DNA of 59,744 bases, taken from NCBI GenBank assembly GCA_002490835.1, contig DKUU01000024.1:1-59744 (forward strand), in the 5' to 3' direction. A program made the translations under genes and the position numbers. The notes below the pieces were generated by a model that was not told where the DNA came from, ran no database searches, and saw nothing but the letters and a program-made list of their open reading frames with translations. How positions within the stretch are numbered: the first letter of the stretch is position 1; each line of letters starts with the position of its first letter. This document shows, piece by piece, positions 41,686-50,890 of the stretch. The DNA comes from Lachnospiraceae bacterium UBA7196 (GTDB taxonomy: Bacteria > Bacillota > Clostridia > Lachnospirales > Lachnospiraceae).

Positions 41686-42357
41686 CTATTCATTTTCAAG
41701 TTCCCGCATGGCGTGCATGATGTGGATCCGCATGGCATTTTTCGCGCCCTCCGCGTTTCTCTGCTCCAGAAAATCCATAATCATCCGATGGTCGCCCACC
41801 GTATCGGAAACCACTTTCCGGCTTTCGCCCGTCAGGGTAACGCCCTTTGCGATCGCCTGATAAAGAATGGGCATGAGTTGATTCATAAACGCATTGTGCG
41901 TTGCCTGCGCGATCGCCTTGTGAAATGCCTGCTCGTTGTCCGTGCGGTCCTGTCCTGCTTTAATTCCCTGTTCAATCTTCTCCCCAAGCTCCAAAATTCT
42001 TTTAATCTCCGCGTCTGTTCCCCTGACAGCCGCCAGATAAGCCGCCTCCGGCTCAAAAATCAGCCGCATTTCATATAAATCTTTGACGGTTGCCTTGCTG
42101 TCCGCCAGCCTGCCCAAGTCCGGCTCCTGCGCAAAAGCCGCCTCCGTGACAAAGGTTCCTTTGCCGCGCTGAATTTCAAGAACGTGATAGGCTGTTAAAA
42201 TCCGTATCGCTTCCCGCAGGGTCGTCCTGCTGACATGCAATTCCGCCGACAACTCATTTTCACTTGGCAGCCTGTCCCCCACCGCGAAGCGTTTTTCGAT
42301 GGTGATCATGGAAAGTATCGTTTCCGCGATACTTTGTGAAAGCATTTTACTGTTCAT
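41686..42357 (-). CDS. FadR/GntR-family transcriptional regulator
   Basis: 223 aa. The N-terminal GntR winged helix is textbook (GDRLPSENELSAELHVSRTT, LREAIRILTAYHVLEIQRGK, GTFV). The helical C-terminal half is of the FCD type (YEMRLIFEPEAAYLAAVRG ... DHRMIMDFL with metal-binding His). Such regulators sense small organic acids such as sugar acids. No obvious target operon is adjacent. GGGAAGG lies 6 nt before the ATG. Confidence 0.9.
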   Translation of the reverse strand: MNSKMLSQSIAETILSMITIEKRFAVGDRLPSENELSAELHVSRTTLREAIRILTAYHVLEIQRGKGTFVTEAAFAQEPDLGRLADSKATVKDLYEMRLIFEPEAAYLAAVRGTDAEIKRILELGEKIEQGIKAGQDRTDNEQAFHKAIAQATHNAFMNQLMPILYQAIAKGVTLTGESRKVVSDTVGDHRMIMDFLEQRNAEGAKNAMRIHIMHAMRELENE

Positions 42358-42406
42358 CGCTTGCCTTCCCTCTATACATGCAGGTATCGTAATACTCCTT
42401 AAAGCC

Positions 42407-42632
42407 TCATACTAATTTCACAAATTTTTCCGGCTCAATTACTTTAACTCTCGACTGTTTATAATCCTCTATATTCCTCGTGACAATGTAATCCACCGTT
42501 TCCGCCACCGCACATTCTTCCTGCAAACAATCCTCAAAATCTAAAAACTGTCCATTATCAATAGCTGAAATAATCTTTTCTGCATTCAAATCTGATATCC
42601 AGAATGATATTGGTATCAATCAATATTTTCAC
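42407..42632 (-). pseudogene. PIN-domain toxin gene with internal deletion and frameshift
   Basis: From GTG 42632 the frame reads VKILIDTNIILD, the conserved PIN N-terminus with its first catalytic Asp, then stops after about 24 codons. A second frame (42619-42407) holds the C-terminal PIN part (DFEDCLQEECAVAETVDYIV TRN). About 70-80 residues that a PIN domain of about 130 aa should have between them are missing. The GTG overlaps the antitoxin stop by 17 nt. The toxin is therefore almost certainly inactive. Confidence 0.75.
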
Positions 42633-42858
42633 ACTTTTCTCTCCTCACTTCCCCAAGCTCTAGATCAAAATCGAAATCATCTGGCAGCCGTTTCTCCATG
42701 CTCAGGATTTCTGCAAGCGCATTTTGGGCCCTTTTCCTATCTGTATCCCTGTTTACAGACATTGCTTCCAGATTGTGCAAAATATTGATTACATACGTCA
42801 TATTGTCTTCCGGTATGCGCTTTATCATTTCAACTGCCTTTTCTTTCATCAATGTCAT
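42616..42858 (-). CDS. Antitoxin of the PIN toxin pair
   Basis: 80 aa. A short N-terminal DNA-binding or dimer helix (MKEKAVEMIKRIPEDNMTYV) is followed by a charged, probably toxin-wrapping tail (LPDDFDFDLELGEVRREK). This type is usually encoded just before a PIN ribonuclease gene, as here. GGGAG lies 8 nt before the ATG. The partner toxin is broken, so the antitoxin is probably a remnant still kept intact. Confidence 0.75.
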   Translation of the reverse strand: MTLMKEKAVEMIKRIPEDNMTYVINILHNLEAMSVNRDTDRKRAQNALAEILSMEKRLPDDFDFDLELGEVRREKCENID

Positions 42859-42971
42859 GTCTCAGTCTCCCTTTCTTTGCTCGTAAACCCACCGCTAATA
42901 TGTTTATGGTAGCACAAAACAGAAATCCTTACAATGGAATTTCTTCGCGTTCACTGCTGCACTTGATCGCA

Positions 42972-43304
42972 CTACCGCAGCAGCGCCATACTCCCCGTCA
43001 GTTTATTGACCTTTTTCTTCGCGCCACAGATAGCAATTCCAAAATAGTTCAGTTCCGTTTCGGAAACATCCTTCATCTTTTCCATAAACTCGTCATAGGT
43101 CTTACATCCCTGCGCAAGGTCTGAAAAATCCACCACCGTCAGGTCCGAAAATTCAGGTTCATACAGCCTTTCACGTATTGCCTTAACGACTTCCGGCATC
43201 TGCTTTCCCAGCGTAATGCCCATGATCGCCGCCGTGTTCGCTATGATACCCAGCGGCAGGCTCTCGTCAATCACCATGACACATTTTTCATTCTGCAAGT
43301 CCAT
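42972..43304 (-). CDS. DUF2000 family protein
   Basis: 110 aa. The DUF2000 features are clear: VMVIDESLPLGIIANTAAIM at the N-terminus and KKKVNKLTGSMALLR at the end. The family usually runs to about 130-140 aa, so this copy is slightly short in the middle. Function unknown, though it resembles peptidyl-tRNA hydrolase 2-like folds. It overlaps the DMT transporter gene by 34 nt, and GGA lies 7 nt before its ATG. Confidence 0.8.
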   Translation of the reverse strand: MDLQNEKCVMVIDESLPLGIIANTAAIMGITLGKQMPEVVKAIRERLYEPEFSDLTVVDFSDLAQGCKTYDEFMEKMKDVSETELNYFGIAICGAKKKVNKLTGSMALLR

Positions 43305-44083
43305 TTTTTAATCCTCCACAATTTATTTTTTTCTGTTATTTTGCCGAAAATCTTTTCGTTTCCTTTCCTGCCATATTCCGAAAGAAACAGCCCCGTGACC
43401 GCCAACACCGTCCCTACAGCGGAAGTCCACGTCACCGGCTCTTGCAAAACCAGCGCGGAAGTCACCACCGTTATAACGGGAACCATGTAAATATAAACGC
43501 TGGTCTTGACCGCGCCAAGCGCCTTTACCGCCAGATTCCATGTGACAAAGCAGAGCGCAGAGGCCCCCAGTCCGAGATAGAGGATATTGAGCAGGTTCGT
43601 CATGTCTGCGAACCGCCCCAGTCCCATTTCACGATACATTTCTCCCCCAAAAGCAGTAAAATCGTGTACTCCCGCAGCAGCCGCCATCGCCACCGCAAAG
43701 CCAATGAAAAAGTGTACCCGCAGCTTTCCCTCCGATTTTAGGAAAAAGCGCGACAGGATTGCCGTGAAAAAAGGCGCGACCGAAATGATGACTCCCACAT
43801 TGGATGCCATCGTATATGTAAGCGCAATATTTTCCAGCAGATAGTACAGGCATATCCCGCTTAAGCCCGCCAAAGCAAACGTCATTTCCTGCCTGTGTTC
43901 CGCCCCTTTCATGCGGCGCGGACAAACGATAAGCAGCGCCGCAAACCCTATTACGAAGCGGAAAAACAGGATTTCCACGGGCTTGAAATCTACAAGCAGG
44001 ACTTTGGTAGAGATAAATGTCGTCCCCCAGATGATGATCGTAAACAATGCCGCCAAATGTCCGGCTGCCCTCTTGTTTCCCAT
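43271..44083 (-). CDS. DMT-superfamily (EamA) transporter
   Basis: 270 aa with about ten spans in two EamA repeats. The N-terminal repeat has GHLAALFTIIIWGTTFIST and the second repeat ends in LVLQEPVTWTSAVGTVLAV, the conserved EP motif. Probably exports metabolites such as amino acids. I chose ATG 44083 with AAGGAG 11 nt upstream; a GTG at 44119 gives a longer frame. It follows the AraC regulator gene by 53 nt and likely is its target. Confidence 0.87.
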   Translation of the reverse strand: MGNKRAAGHLAALFTIIIWGTTFISTKVLLVDFKPVEILFFRFVIGFAALLIVCPRRMKGAEHRQEMTFALAGLSGICLYYLLENIALTYTMASNVGVIISVAPFFTAILSRFFLKSEGKLRVHFFIGFAVAMAAAAGVHDFTAFGGEMYREMGLGRFADMTNLLNILYLGLGASALCFVTWNLAVKALGAVKTSVYIYMVPVITVVTSALVLQEPVTWTSAVGTVLAVTGLFLSEYGRKGNEKIFGKITEKNKLWRIKKWTCRMKNVSW

Positions 44084-44136
44084 ACGCCGCCTGTCTCCTT
44101 TCCGTAATCCGTCCTTCACAATTTGTTCCCATGCGC

Positions 44137-44973
44137 TTAAGTTTTTCTGCCATTCTCAGTTTTCTCCGCAAAGATCTCGCGGTAAGTCCCCGGTGCCAGC
44201 CCGATAAACCGGTTGAAATAATTTGTAAAATGACTCTGGTCTGAAAACCCTGTCCTTACAGCCGCTTCCGCGGGCGGCATCCCTTCCGACAACAGCTTTT
44301 GGGCCGCATTGATACGGATCGTCTCCAAGTAGCGGTACGGCGTGACACCCTTTTCTTTGGTAAAGGCGCGCAGCAGCGTTGACTTGCTAAGACCCGCATG
44401 ACGGCAGATTTGATCCAGATAAACGCGCTCCGCAAAATGCGCAGCCATGTATTCGCAGGCCTTTTCAAGCTCCTGCCTGCACTCCGAAATACCGTTATCA
44501 AAAGGCTTGCCATAACTCTGAATCAGATGCGAAAGCAAAAACAACAGGGCTTCCTCTTTTCCAAACCCACCTGTCCCCTGCATGACCATTTCATGCAGTG
44601 CGCGCAAGTGACAGGCTGCTTTCTCATCCGAAATGACATTTTTTGAAAACCCCGGCAGCTCCCGTTTCCCTGAGACTTCCTCCGCCAAATCAAGCATGAT
44701 TTCCTTTGAAATGTTGATACCCCGGTAATCAAACGTTCCGCCGTCGCTCTGCACGCAGGCATGACTGTCCCCCGGATTGAAAAGCACGATACAGCCTTCC
44801 TCTACGGCATATTGCCTGTCCCTGCAGGAAAGGACGCGCTCCCCTTTCTCCACAAACCCGATCACATAATGCTCATGGAAATGACTGGGAAACGGCTGCA
44901 CGATCCCCTCGAAACGGTAGGCTTCAATCCTTAATTCTTCATCGTATACTACGGTTTTCGTCTCTTTCTTCAC
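44137..44973 (-). CDS. AraC-family regulator with cupin sensor
   Basis: 278 aa. The cupin-type N-terminal half (FPSHFHEHYVIGFVEKGE, VLFNPGDSHA) binds the ligand, and the C-terminal AraC double helix-turn-helix is complete (LDQICRHAGLSKSTLLRAFT ... AAVRTGFSDQSHFTNYFNRF). The best start is GTG 44973 with GGAG 9 nt upstream; the frame from TTG 45015 has no such site. Probably controls the DMT exporter and DUF2000 genes downstream. Confidence 0.87.
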   Translation of the reverse strand: MKKETKTVVYDEELRIEAYRFEGIVQPFPSHFHEHYVIGFVEKGERVLSCRDRQYAVEEGCIVLFNPGDSHACVQSDGGTFDYRGINISKEIMLDLAEEVSGKRELPGFSKNVISDEKAACHLRALHEMVMQGTGGFGKEEALLFLLSHLIQSYGKPFDNGISECRQELEKACEYMAAHFAERVYLDQICRHAGLSKSTLLRAFTKEKGVTPYRYLETIRINAAQKLLSEGMPPAEAAVRTGFSDQSHFTNYFNRFIGLAPGTYREIFAEKTENGRKT

Positions 44974-45100
44974 TCGTATTATCTCCGATTGCAGATGTGA
45001 AATAAAATCTGTCAAAAGCTATTTTACCGCTTATTCTTTCCTGCGTCTTGTAAAATATCTTCAATTCACTCCCAAACTTTCTAACGACATAATATGAAAC

Positions 45101-45131
45101 AAGGGAACCGGCCTTGGTTGCCGATTCCCTT
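45101..45131 (-). terminator. Terminator of the carboxylesterase gene
   Basis: AAGGGAACCGGC and GCCGATTCCCTT form a 12-nt stem with one mismatch and a 7-nt loop, 34 nt past the esterase stop. The T-run is weak (TTGTTTC on the minus strand). Confidence 0.6.
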
Positions 45132-45165
45132 TTCTCGCTTACGATTTTTCTCCCCATCCCAAACT

Positions 45166-46725
45166 CTAATGCTGCACCTTGTTCTCGTCGCCAGTCATTT
45201 TCATGAAATCAAACGGCGGAAGGATGCTGTCTATCTTATCATATAATGTATCGTCAAAGTTGTAGCGAAGCTCGCATTCCCTGTCGAAGATCATGGTTGG
45301 CTCTTTTTCCGGCGTTACAGCCTCCCACACAGGCAGCTTGTCACTTTGGGGTTCTCCGGTCTTTACAAACGCCATGAATGCTTCGAATATTTGACTTTGC
45401 AACCGCTCTGTGACCTCCGGGATCTGACATACCTCTACCAGATCTATATTATGGAAGAAGAAAGGGATGTCCGAACAATGCCATGCAATTTTATTGTGAT
45501 AAATCGGAAATTCAAGCGTAAAATCATACAGGTATGTACCCGATTTTTCTCCCTGTGCATGAAGTTTGGCAAGCTGTTTTGACGGCTGTCTCATAACGCG
45601 GTCCACCAAAAGTAAGTCTGTCGCATTCTTGCCCGGATAAGTCTTTTGAAACAACTCGATCATTTCATCCGTATGTTCTCCATAAACGGCGCTTACGATT
45701 TCCTTCACCTGCTCCTTGGTCAATTGGTTTTTATCATATTCTGCCGGCATGAATGCAAATTCGCCAAACACACTGCCCACCATAAGCGGAATCTCAAAGG
45801 CCTGTTCTCGGAATCCGTACTCCAGCGGGTTCCCTTTATAGTAATCGTTTACGAGAGGACCGTTTCCTACATATCCGCCCCGTTTAGCGATTGCCGGACT
45901 CACCTTATTATAAGCATTGGCAAGCTCATAGTAAGGAATCGTCTCAAGCTTCTCCACTTCGTCCTCAGAAAGACCAAGCTCTTTTAAGATCGCCCTAACG
46001 ATCATGCGCCCGTCTCCCGTGCAGGACGGCATAAAAGCGGCATTTCCCACACCGCTCATAATCAGGCCGCGGTGAAACAGGCCGTCCGCATCAGCCATCT
46101 GCATCAGGTCGGCAACTTTCATCCCGCCGCCTGACTGTCCGAAGATCGTTACATTCTCCGGATCACCACCAAATAAAGAAATATTGTTATGCACCCACTT
46201 AAGCGCGGCTACCATATCCGCATGACCCGCATTTCCGGAGTTTTCATATTTTTCGCCAAACGGAGAAAGGTCCAGATACCCAAGAATATTCAGTCTGTGA
46301 TTAATGGATACGACCACCACATCCCCCTGCATGCACATATTAAAGCCGTCATAAGCAATCTGTTCGATGGAAGAGCCCGCAAAATAACCGCCGCCGTGAA
46401 GCCATACCACCACCGGAAGTTTCTTCTCACCATCCAGCGTTTTGGTCCAAATATTCAGATTCTGGCAATGTTCATCCTGCGGCCAGTAACGATGCGGCAC
46501 CATGAGTTCGGCACTGGGCGTATCTTTCATCATAAGCGGACACACAAACCCATATGAGGTCGCGTCTTTCACACCTTCCCACTTACTTTCTTGCGGCATC
46601 TGAAACCTGTCCGCATAAGCATAGGGAACGCCCTTGAAAATATATTCTCCATCATAAAAATATCCTTTCAGTTTACCGCTTGTCGTTTCCAATACGGGTA
46701 CATCATCAAAATGAAATTCAGTCAT
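45166..46725 (-). CDS. Type B carboxylesterase
   Basis: 519 aa, the normal size. Oxyanion-hole HGGG (110-113, VVWLHGGGYFAGSS), nucleophile elbow FGQSGGG with Ser198, and NAGHADMVAALKWVHNNISL that is typical of PnbA-like enzymes. No signal peptide, so intracellular. Hydrolyses carboxylic esters of unknown identity. Alone in its transcription unit, with a terminator after it. Confidence 0.92.
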   Translation of the reverse strand: MTEFHFDDVPVLETTSGKLKGYFYDGEYIFKGVPYAYADRFQMPQESKWEGVKDATSYGFVCPLMMKDTPSAELMVPHRYWPQDEHCQNLNIWTKTLDGEKKLPVVVWLHGGGYFAGSSIEQIAYDGFNMCMQGDVVVVSINHRLNILGYLDLSPFGEKYENSGNAGHADMVAALKWVHNNISLFGGDPENVTIFGQSGGGMKVADLMQMADADGLFHRGLIMSGVGNAAFMPSCTGDGRMIVRAILKELGLSEDEVEKLETIPYYELANAYNKVSPAIAKRGGYVGNGPLVNDYYKGNPLEYGFREQAFEIPLMVGSVFGEFAFMPAEYDKNQLTKEQVKEIVSAVYGEHTDEMIELFQKTYPGKNATDLLLVDRVMRQPSKQLAKLHAQGEKSGTYLYDFTLEFPIYHNKIAWHCSDIPFFFHNIDLVEVCQIPEVTERLQSQIFEAFMAFVKTGEPQSDKLPVWEAVTPEKEPTMIFDRECELRYNFDDTLYDKIDSILPPFDFMKMTGDENKVQH

Positions 46726-46827
46726 GCTGTCTCTCCTTCCTCCGAACCGGACAAAATATCCCTTGAAATAAATTTTAGCATACTGTCACTTAATTTCAAC
46801 AACAAAAAAGGAATACTGTTACGAAAA

Positions 46828-46860
46828 AGAGCCGATAAACTGTGATTGTTCATCGGCTCT
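46828..46860 (-). terminator. Terminator of the ECF sigma/DUF4179 operon
   Basis: AGAGCCGAT and ATCGGCTCT, 9 bp with a 15-nt loop, then TTTTTCG on the minus strand. Confidence 0.8.
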
Positions 46861-46901
46861 GCGTTGATCAAAACTCGAATTGATTAAAAAATTATGCCCA
46901 C

Positions 46902-48083
46902 TTACTCTACATGGATTTCCTTTGCAATAACAGCCCTGTCCGCAACGCTGCTGTTCCTTCCTTCCTGCTCCATCAGAGACCAGTCGTCAAGATTGTCAAA
47001 AATGTAGACATACAAGGTTTTTATCTCTTTTTCCTGAACGGCAAATCCGGCTCTGCCTGCCATTTCCATATCTGCGTAAAGCATTTCCCCATCCTGATTA
47101 AAGCATAGTGTATAGCAGGGGGCATAAGACCATCCAAAAATTTCGAACATCTCTGCATCCGTCATATCGGGATCTTTTGAAAGCAGCTTTTCCCTTCTGT
47201 CGTCTGTCAATTCTCTCTGCTTTCCCGGTGTTGTCGCATGGACAATGACCTGATACGGAGATACCACTACGTCTTCAAGCGTAATATCCCCCTTTTTCTC
47301 GCCCACTTCAATTGTTTTTACATCTTTCGCATTTACCGCAAACGGAATGGAAATATTCCAGCTGCCATCCGTCCAGTGAGATGCCGATATCTCCTCGCCG
47401 TCAAGCATCCTGTCATCATCATAACCAAGACCGTTTACATTTAAGTTCAGTTCGCCGCTGCCTGTATACTTCTCCGCAAGATCTATCTTCAGCATGCCTG
47501 CGAATGTATGGCTGTCGATTACCTCTCCGTCAAATGTATTTTCGAGCCATTCATCTGCGCTGCCATCCACATTCCATGTCCCGCTGATATAAAATCCTGC
47601 GGCTGTCTGGTTATCCGCGGCGTTCATGCCTGTATAATGTTCTGGAATATGATTGAAATCCGCGTCTTCCGATTCGATATTTACCGTAAGGAATATGGAA
47701 TATCCATCGCAGTAAACTTCTGATGCAGTCAGCGTGATTCCTTTATCAGACGCGGTATAGTCTGATGTATCCTGATTCCCCGCAGGATCCTCATTTGTCA
47801 GGACAGTTTTCTGATCCGTATAGTCTCCGGAATAGGTGGCATCCTCCTCAACCTTCTCAAAAATCATTCCAATCAACGGAATCTTTGCCGCAAGCACCGG
47901 ATTAAAATATCCCAGTCCGCAGATTCCAATAACCGCAGCGGCCACTGCCGCCGCAACACTTGTTCTTATTTTACCAAATTTTTTCATTTTTTCCTTCCTC
48001 CTTCTACGTATCCGAATTTCTCTGTCACTTATTTCAGGAGCAAGGGCCTGCTTTAAGATTTGATCCAATTTTTCATCTGTCAT
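46902..48083 (-). CDS. DUF4179 membrane protein, probable anti-sigma factor
   Basis: 393 aa. A short cytoplasmic N-terminus with basic residues, one membrane span (TSVAAAVAAAVIGICGLGYF), then an extracellular region with the DUF4179 start (IPLIGMIFEKVEEDA) and beta-rich repeats. Such proteins hold the co-encoded ECF sigma factor at the membrane and release it on a surface signal. Starts inside the end of the sigma gene (11-nt overlap), so the pair is made together. Confidence 0.85.
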   Translation of the reverse strand: MTDEKLDQILKQALAPEISDREIRIRRRRKEKMKKFGKIRTSVAAAVAAAVIGICGLGYFNPVLAAKIPLIGMIFEKVEEDATYSGDYTDQKTVLTNEDPAGNQDTSDYTASDKGITLTASEVYCDGYSIFLTVNIESEDADFNHIPEHYTGMNAADNQTAAGFYISGTWNVDGSADEWLENTFDGEVIDSHTFAGMLKIDLAEKYTGSGELNLNVNGLGYDDDRMLDGEEISASHWTDGSWNISIPFAVNAKDVKTIEVGEKKGDITLEDVVVSPYQVIVHATTPGKQRELTDDRREKLLSKDPDMTDAEMFEIFGWSYAPCYTLCFNQDGEMLYADMEMAGRAGFAVQEKEIKTLYVYIFDNLDDWSLMEQEGRNSSVADRAVIAKEIHVE

Positions 48084-48612
48084 ATCCGATCGCCTCCAAT
48101 TTTTCCTTTAACTGTTTCTTTGCTTTCCGCATCCGGCTTTTGACGGTTCCTTCCGGAAGTCCCAGGATCTCAGATATCTCATGGATCTGCATATCCGCCG
48201 AATAATACAGATAGATCGGCAGCCTGAACTTCTCCGGCAGAGTTTTAACGAATCCCTGAATCATATCTGCCTCATTTTGCTTTAATACAATATGTTCCGG
48301 GGATACTTCGTTATCTTGATCAACAAACCCATATCCCTCATCAGACATTTCGTCCATACTCTCGATCGGAACCAGCCTCATCCTGTTTGCATATTTTTTC
48401 TTCTTATTTTTCCAAAGATAAATGGAAGTGGATAAAGCATAACTCTTTGTATTCTGCATGGAGTCCAGTCTTTTCCTTTTCTCCAGCAGCTTGAGCATCG
48501 TGTCCTGATACAGTTCGTCCCCATTCTCCGCGTCTCCGGCTGTCATCCGGCAAAACCGCAGAATATCTTTTCCAAACCTCAGGACAAACCGCTCGAATTC
48601 ATCTTGATTCAT
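48073..48612 (-). CDS. ECF-type RNA polymerase sigma factor
   Basis: 179 aa. Region 2 (GDELYQDTMLKLLEKRKRLD) and region 4 (MIQGFVKTLPEKFRLPIYLY, ISEILGLPEGTVKSRMRKAK) are both present. I chose ATG 48612, which is 9 nt after GGAGG; the ATG at 48621 touches that site. With the DUF4179 protein it forms a sigma/anti-sigma pair. I looked for an autoregulated ECF promoter upstream but found no match I trust. Confidence 0.9.
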   Translation of the reverse strand: MNQDEFERFVLRFGKDILRFCRMTAGDAENGDELYQDTMLKLLEKRKRLDSMQNTKSYALSTSIYLWKNKKKKYANRMRLVPIESMDEMSDEGYGFVDQDNEVSPEHIVLKQNEADMIQGFVKTLPEKFRLPIYLYYSADMQIHEISEILGLPEGTVKSRMRKAKKQLKEKLEAIGYDR

Positions 48613-48844
48613 AGCAGCCATCCTCCTTCATCTTTCAAGTTGATTGATCAGCATGTCGACATACAAAGATTTGCCCTTGCATGTATATATTGTCATGACG
48701 CCGGAAAAAGTTTTTAAATTCTTGAAAAGTTTAGCATTTTCTTGCATTTCTTTTCGCCCTAAGCCGCTCTATCTTTTCCTCCGCATCTGTCCGCAGCGTA
48801 TTATAATAACGCAGTTTTTCCTAATTATTATTTACACATTGGGA

Positions 48845-48873
48845 TTGCTTTTCAAGCTGTTTCGATATATAAT
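48845..48873 (+). promoter_or_regulatory. Promoter of the MATE exporter gene
   Basis: TTGCTT, 17-bp spacer, TATAAT. It gives a leader of about 115 nt. From 48622 to 48844 I see no gene. Confidence 0.68.
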
Positions 48874-48922
48874 ACCATTTTAGAAACAACGTTGCTTTTT
48901 GCCACCGGGTAAAGAGATTATA

Positions 48923-48974
48923 CGTCAGACTTTCTATCGTTAGGTCGTAGAAGATAGAAAGTGCTGGCGTTTTT
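48923..48974 (+). terminator. Attenuator-like hairpin in the MATE leader
   Basis: CGTCAGACTTTCTATC pairs with GATAGAAAGTGCTGGCG across a 14-nt loop (one bulge, one G-T pair) and is followed by five T. The ribosome-binding site and ATG come 11-20 nt later. A terminator inside the leader suggests that transcription reads through only under some condition. Confidence 0.6.
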
Positions 48975-48993
48975 GTATTTTAAGGAGATGTCT

Positions 48994-50298
48994 ATGGAAA
49001 CCAAAACGCTGCTGAAAGAATTTTCTCAATATGTCATATTAAACATATGTGGCATGATCGGTTTATCATGCTACATACTCGCTGATACTTTTTTCGTTTC
49101 AAACGGCTTAGGCGCAAATGGTCTGACCGCGCTTAATTTAGCTCTTCCAATCTATAGCTTTGTTCATGGAAGCGGTCTGATGCTTGGAATGGGAGGTGCA
49201 ACAAAGTATTCCATTTACAGAGGACAAAAGGAATACAAAAATGCAGACAAAACTTTTTCAAACACAATTTACATTATGTTCGCAGTGGCTGTCATTTTTA
49301 TACTGACAGGTATTCCCTTTTCCGGACAACTGACAAAATTATTAGGTGCTGATAAAAATGTCTATCATACGACAAAAACATATTTACAGGTTATTTTACT
49401 TTTTGCTCCGGCATTTATGGCAAATGATACTCTGCTCTGCTTCGTAAGAAATGACGGAAATCCTAAATTATCTATGATTGGTATGTTGACAGGAAGTTTC
49501 TCAAACATTATTTTAGATTATATATTTATTTTTCCTCTTAATATGGGGATATTCGGTGCAGTATTTGCAACGGGACTCGCACCCGTTATCAGCCTGATTG
49601 TTTTATCTAAGCATTGGCTTACAAAGCAAAACCATTTTCATTTTGTGTGGATAAAGCCTTCCTTTCGATTGACAGGAAATATCATTTCATTAGGTATTCC
49701 GTCCCTTATCAGCGAGATGGCTTCGGGAATTGTAATGATCGTTTTTAATACGATTATCCTGCACATACAGGGAAATATCGGCGTGGCGGCTTATGGTGTC
49801 ATTGCAAATTTATCATATGTGGTTATTTCCATTTATACTGGGATAGCACAGGGAATGCAACCAATATTAAGCCGGGTATACGGATATGGAGAGCATGAAA
49901 GCCAAAAACAGATTTTAAAATATGCCTTAAAAACCATGTTAGTTATATCTTTTGGTATTTACCTGATTTTTTTCCTTGCAGTTAATCCAATCGTAAGCAT
50001 ATTTAACAGTGAGCAAAATATACAGTTACAGGAAATCGCAGCCGCCGGGTTAAAATTATATTTCATTGCGATTCCATTTGTTGGGTTTAATATCATTCTA
50101 TCTGCATATTTTACGTCAACAGAAAAAGCCCTGCCTGCCCAAATCATTTCATTGTCAAGAGGATTTTTAATAATAATCCCTATGGCATTTTTCCTGTCTT
50201 TTCTATTAAAAATGACAGGCGTATGGCTTTCTTTTCCAGTTACTGAGTGTTTTGTCGCTTTAACAGGCATTGCATTATATATAATTTCAGAAGCGTAA
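48994..50298 (+). CDS. MATE family multidrug efflux transporter
   Basis: 434 aa with about 12 spans. The start (ILNICGMIGLSCYILADTFF) and middle segments (GIPSLISEMASGIVMIVFNT, FVGFNIILSAYFTSTEKALP) are typical of MATE proteins. Probably uses a sodium or proton gradient to export cationic drugs. I chose ATG 48994 (AAGGAG 6 nt upstream) over 48961. Base use is more AT-rich than the preceding 48 kb, so it may belong to the acquired region. Confidence 0.9.
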   Translation: METKTLLKEFSQYVILNICGMIGLSCYILADTFFVSNGLGANGLTALNLALPIYSFVHGSGLMLGMGGATKYSIYRGQKEYKNADKTFSNTIYIMFAVAVIFILTGIPFSGQLTKLLGADKNVYHTTKTYLQVILLFAPAFMANDTLLCFVRNDGNPKLSMIGMLTGSFSNIILDYIFIFPLNMGIFGAVFATGLAPVISLIVLSKHWLTKQNHFHFVWIKPSFRLTGNIISLGIPSLISEMASGIVMIVFNTIILHIQGNIGVAAYGVIANLSYVVISIYTGIAQGMQPILSRVYGYGEHESQKQILKYALKTMLVISFGIYLIFFLAVNPIVSIFNSEQNIQLQEIAAAGLKLYFIAIPFVGFNIILSAYFTSTEKALPAQIISLSRGFLIIIPMAFFLSFLLKMTGVWLSFPVTECFVALTGIALYIISEA

Positions 50299-50416
50299 TT
50301 GCTCTTTTCAAAATTCATGTTATGGAAGAGAAGCCTTTGTGCATGATAAAACCGGACATTGAACATCTATCATAAAAAGAAGCGATACATTCAGCCAAGA
50401 CAAGAGGAAAAGAAGA

Positions 50417-50447
50417 GGACCTTGCAGGAACGAATCCTGCAAGGTCC
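50417..50447 (+). terminator. First twin hairpin: terminator after the MATE gene
   Basis: GGACCTTGCAGGA and TCCTGCAAGGTCC form a perfect 13-bp stem with a 5-nt loop, followed by GTTTTACTTTTTTT. It is 118 nt past the MATE stop. Nearly the same flank and outer stem recur at 50891. Confidence 0.85.
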
Positions 50448-50463
50448 TGCGTTTTACTTTTTT

Positions 50464-50890
50464 TATGTCCATGCAAAAGAAGTTTTTTCCGATGGCAGAT
50501 TATAAATTATCCTCCTCCCTTCCCCCACCTTTCCCAAAAAGAAAAGGAAAAGAAATGGAAAAGCATCAGCTTCCAGCACCCAAAATCATTCCATAAGAAG
50601 ATATATCTTATAAGAAAAAGGAAAAAATCAGAAAGGTAAAAGGAAAGGAGGAGGACTACATTCCACTGTTGCGACATCGCAACACTTTTGGAAAATCCTC
50701 TTCCCTTCCCTCTTCCTTCCTGCCCCTCTCCAACACCTAAATGCCCTGTTTTCAAGCATTGGGAGGGGTTTGGAAAAGAAAATGGAAAGAGGAGGTTGCT
50801 GAGACAAGTTGTTGTTATGGTACGATTTTCTGTTAGATATAGAACTATTTTTAATAAGGGAAATATAAGGGATGGATGAGGGAAAGAAGA
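50464..50890. other. Purine/pyrimidine-biased, highly structured non-coding segment
   Basis: Between the twin hairpins the sequence alternates pyrimidine tracts (50511-50535, 50696-50735) and purine tracts (50536-50560, 50628-50653, 50761-50797). CCTCCTCCCTTCC can pair with GGAAAGAGGAGG further on. A nested hairpin at about 50650-50700 contains GTTGCGACATCGCAAC (50668-50683). Low-complexity frames on the minus strand lack features of real proteins. It could be a structured RNA or a small mobile element; I cannot name a family. Confidence 0.45.

Noticed and set aside
48622..48844. Autoregulated ECF sigma promoter (AAACTTTTT ... CGTC) upstream of the sigma gene
   Set aside because: Spacing between the two elements is wrong for the known ECF promoter pattern.
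48874..48993. Guanidine (ykkC-type) riboswitch in the MATE leader
   Set aside because: The conserved ykkC sequence blocks are not present; only a terminator-type stem is clear.
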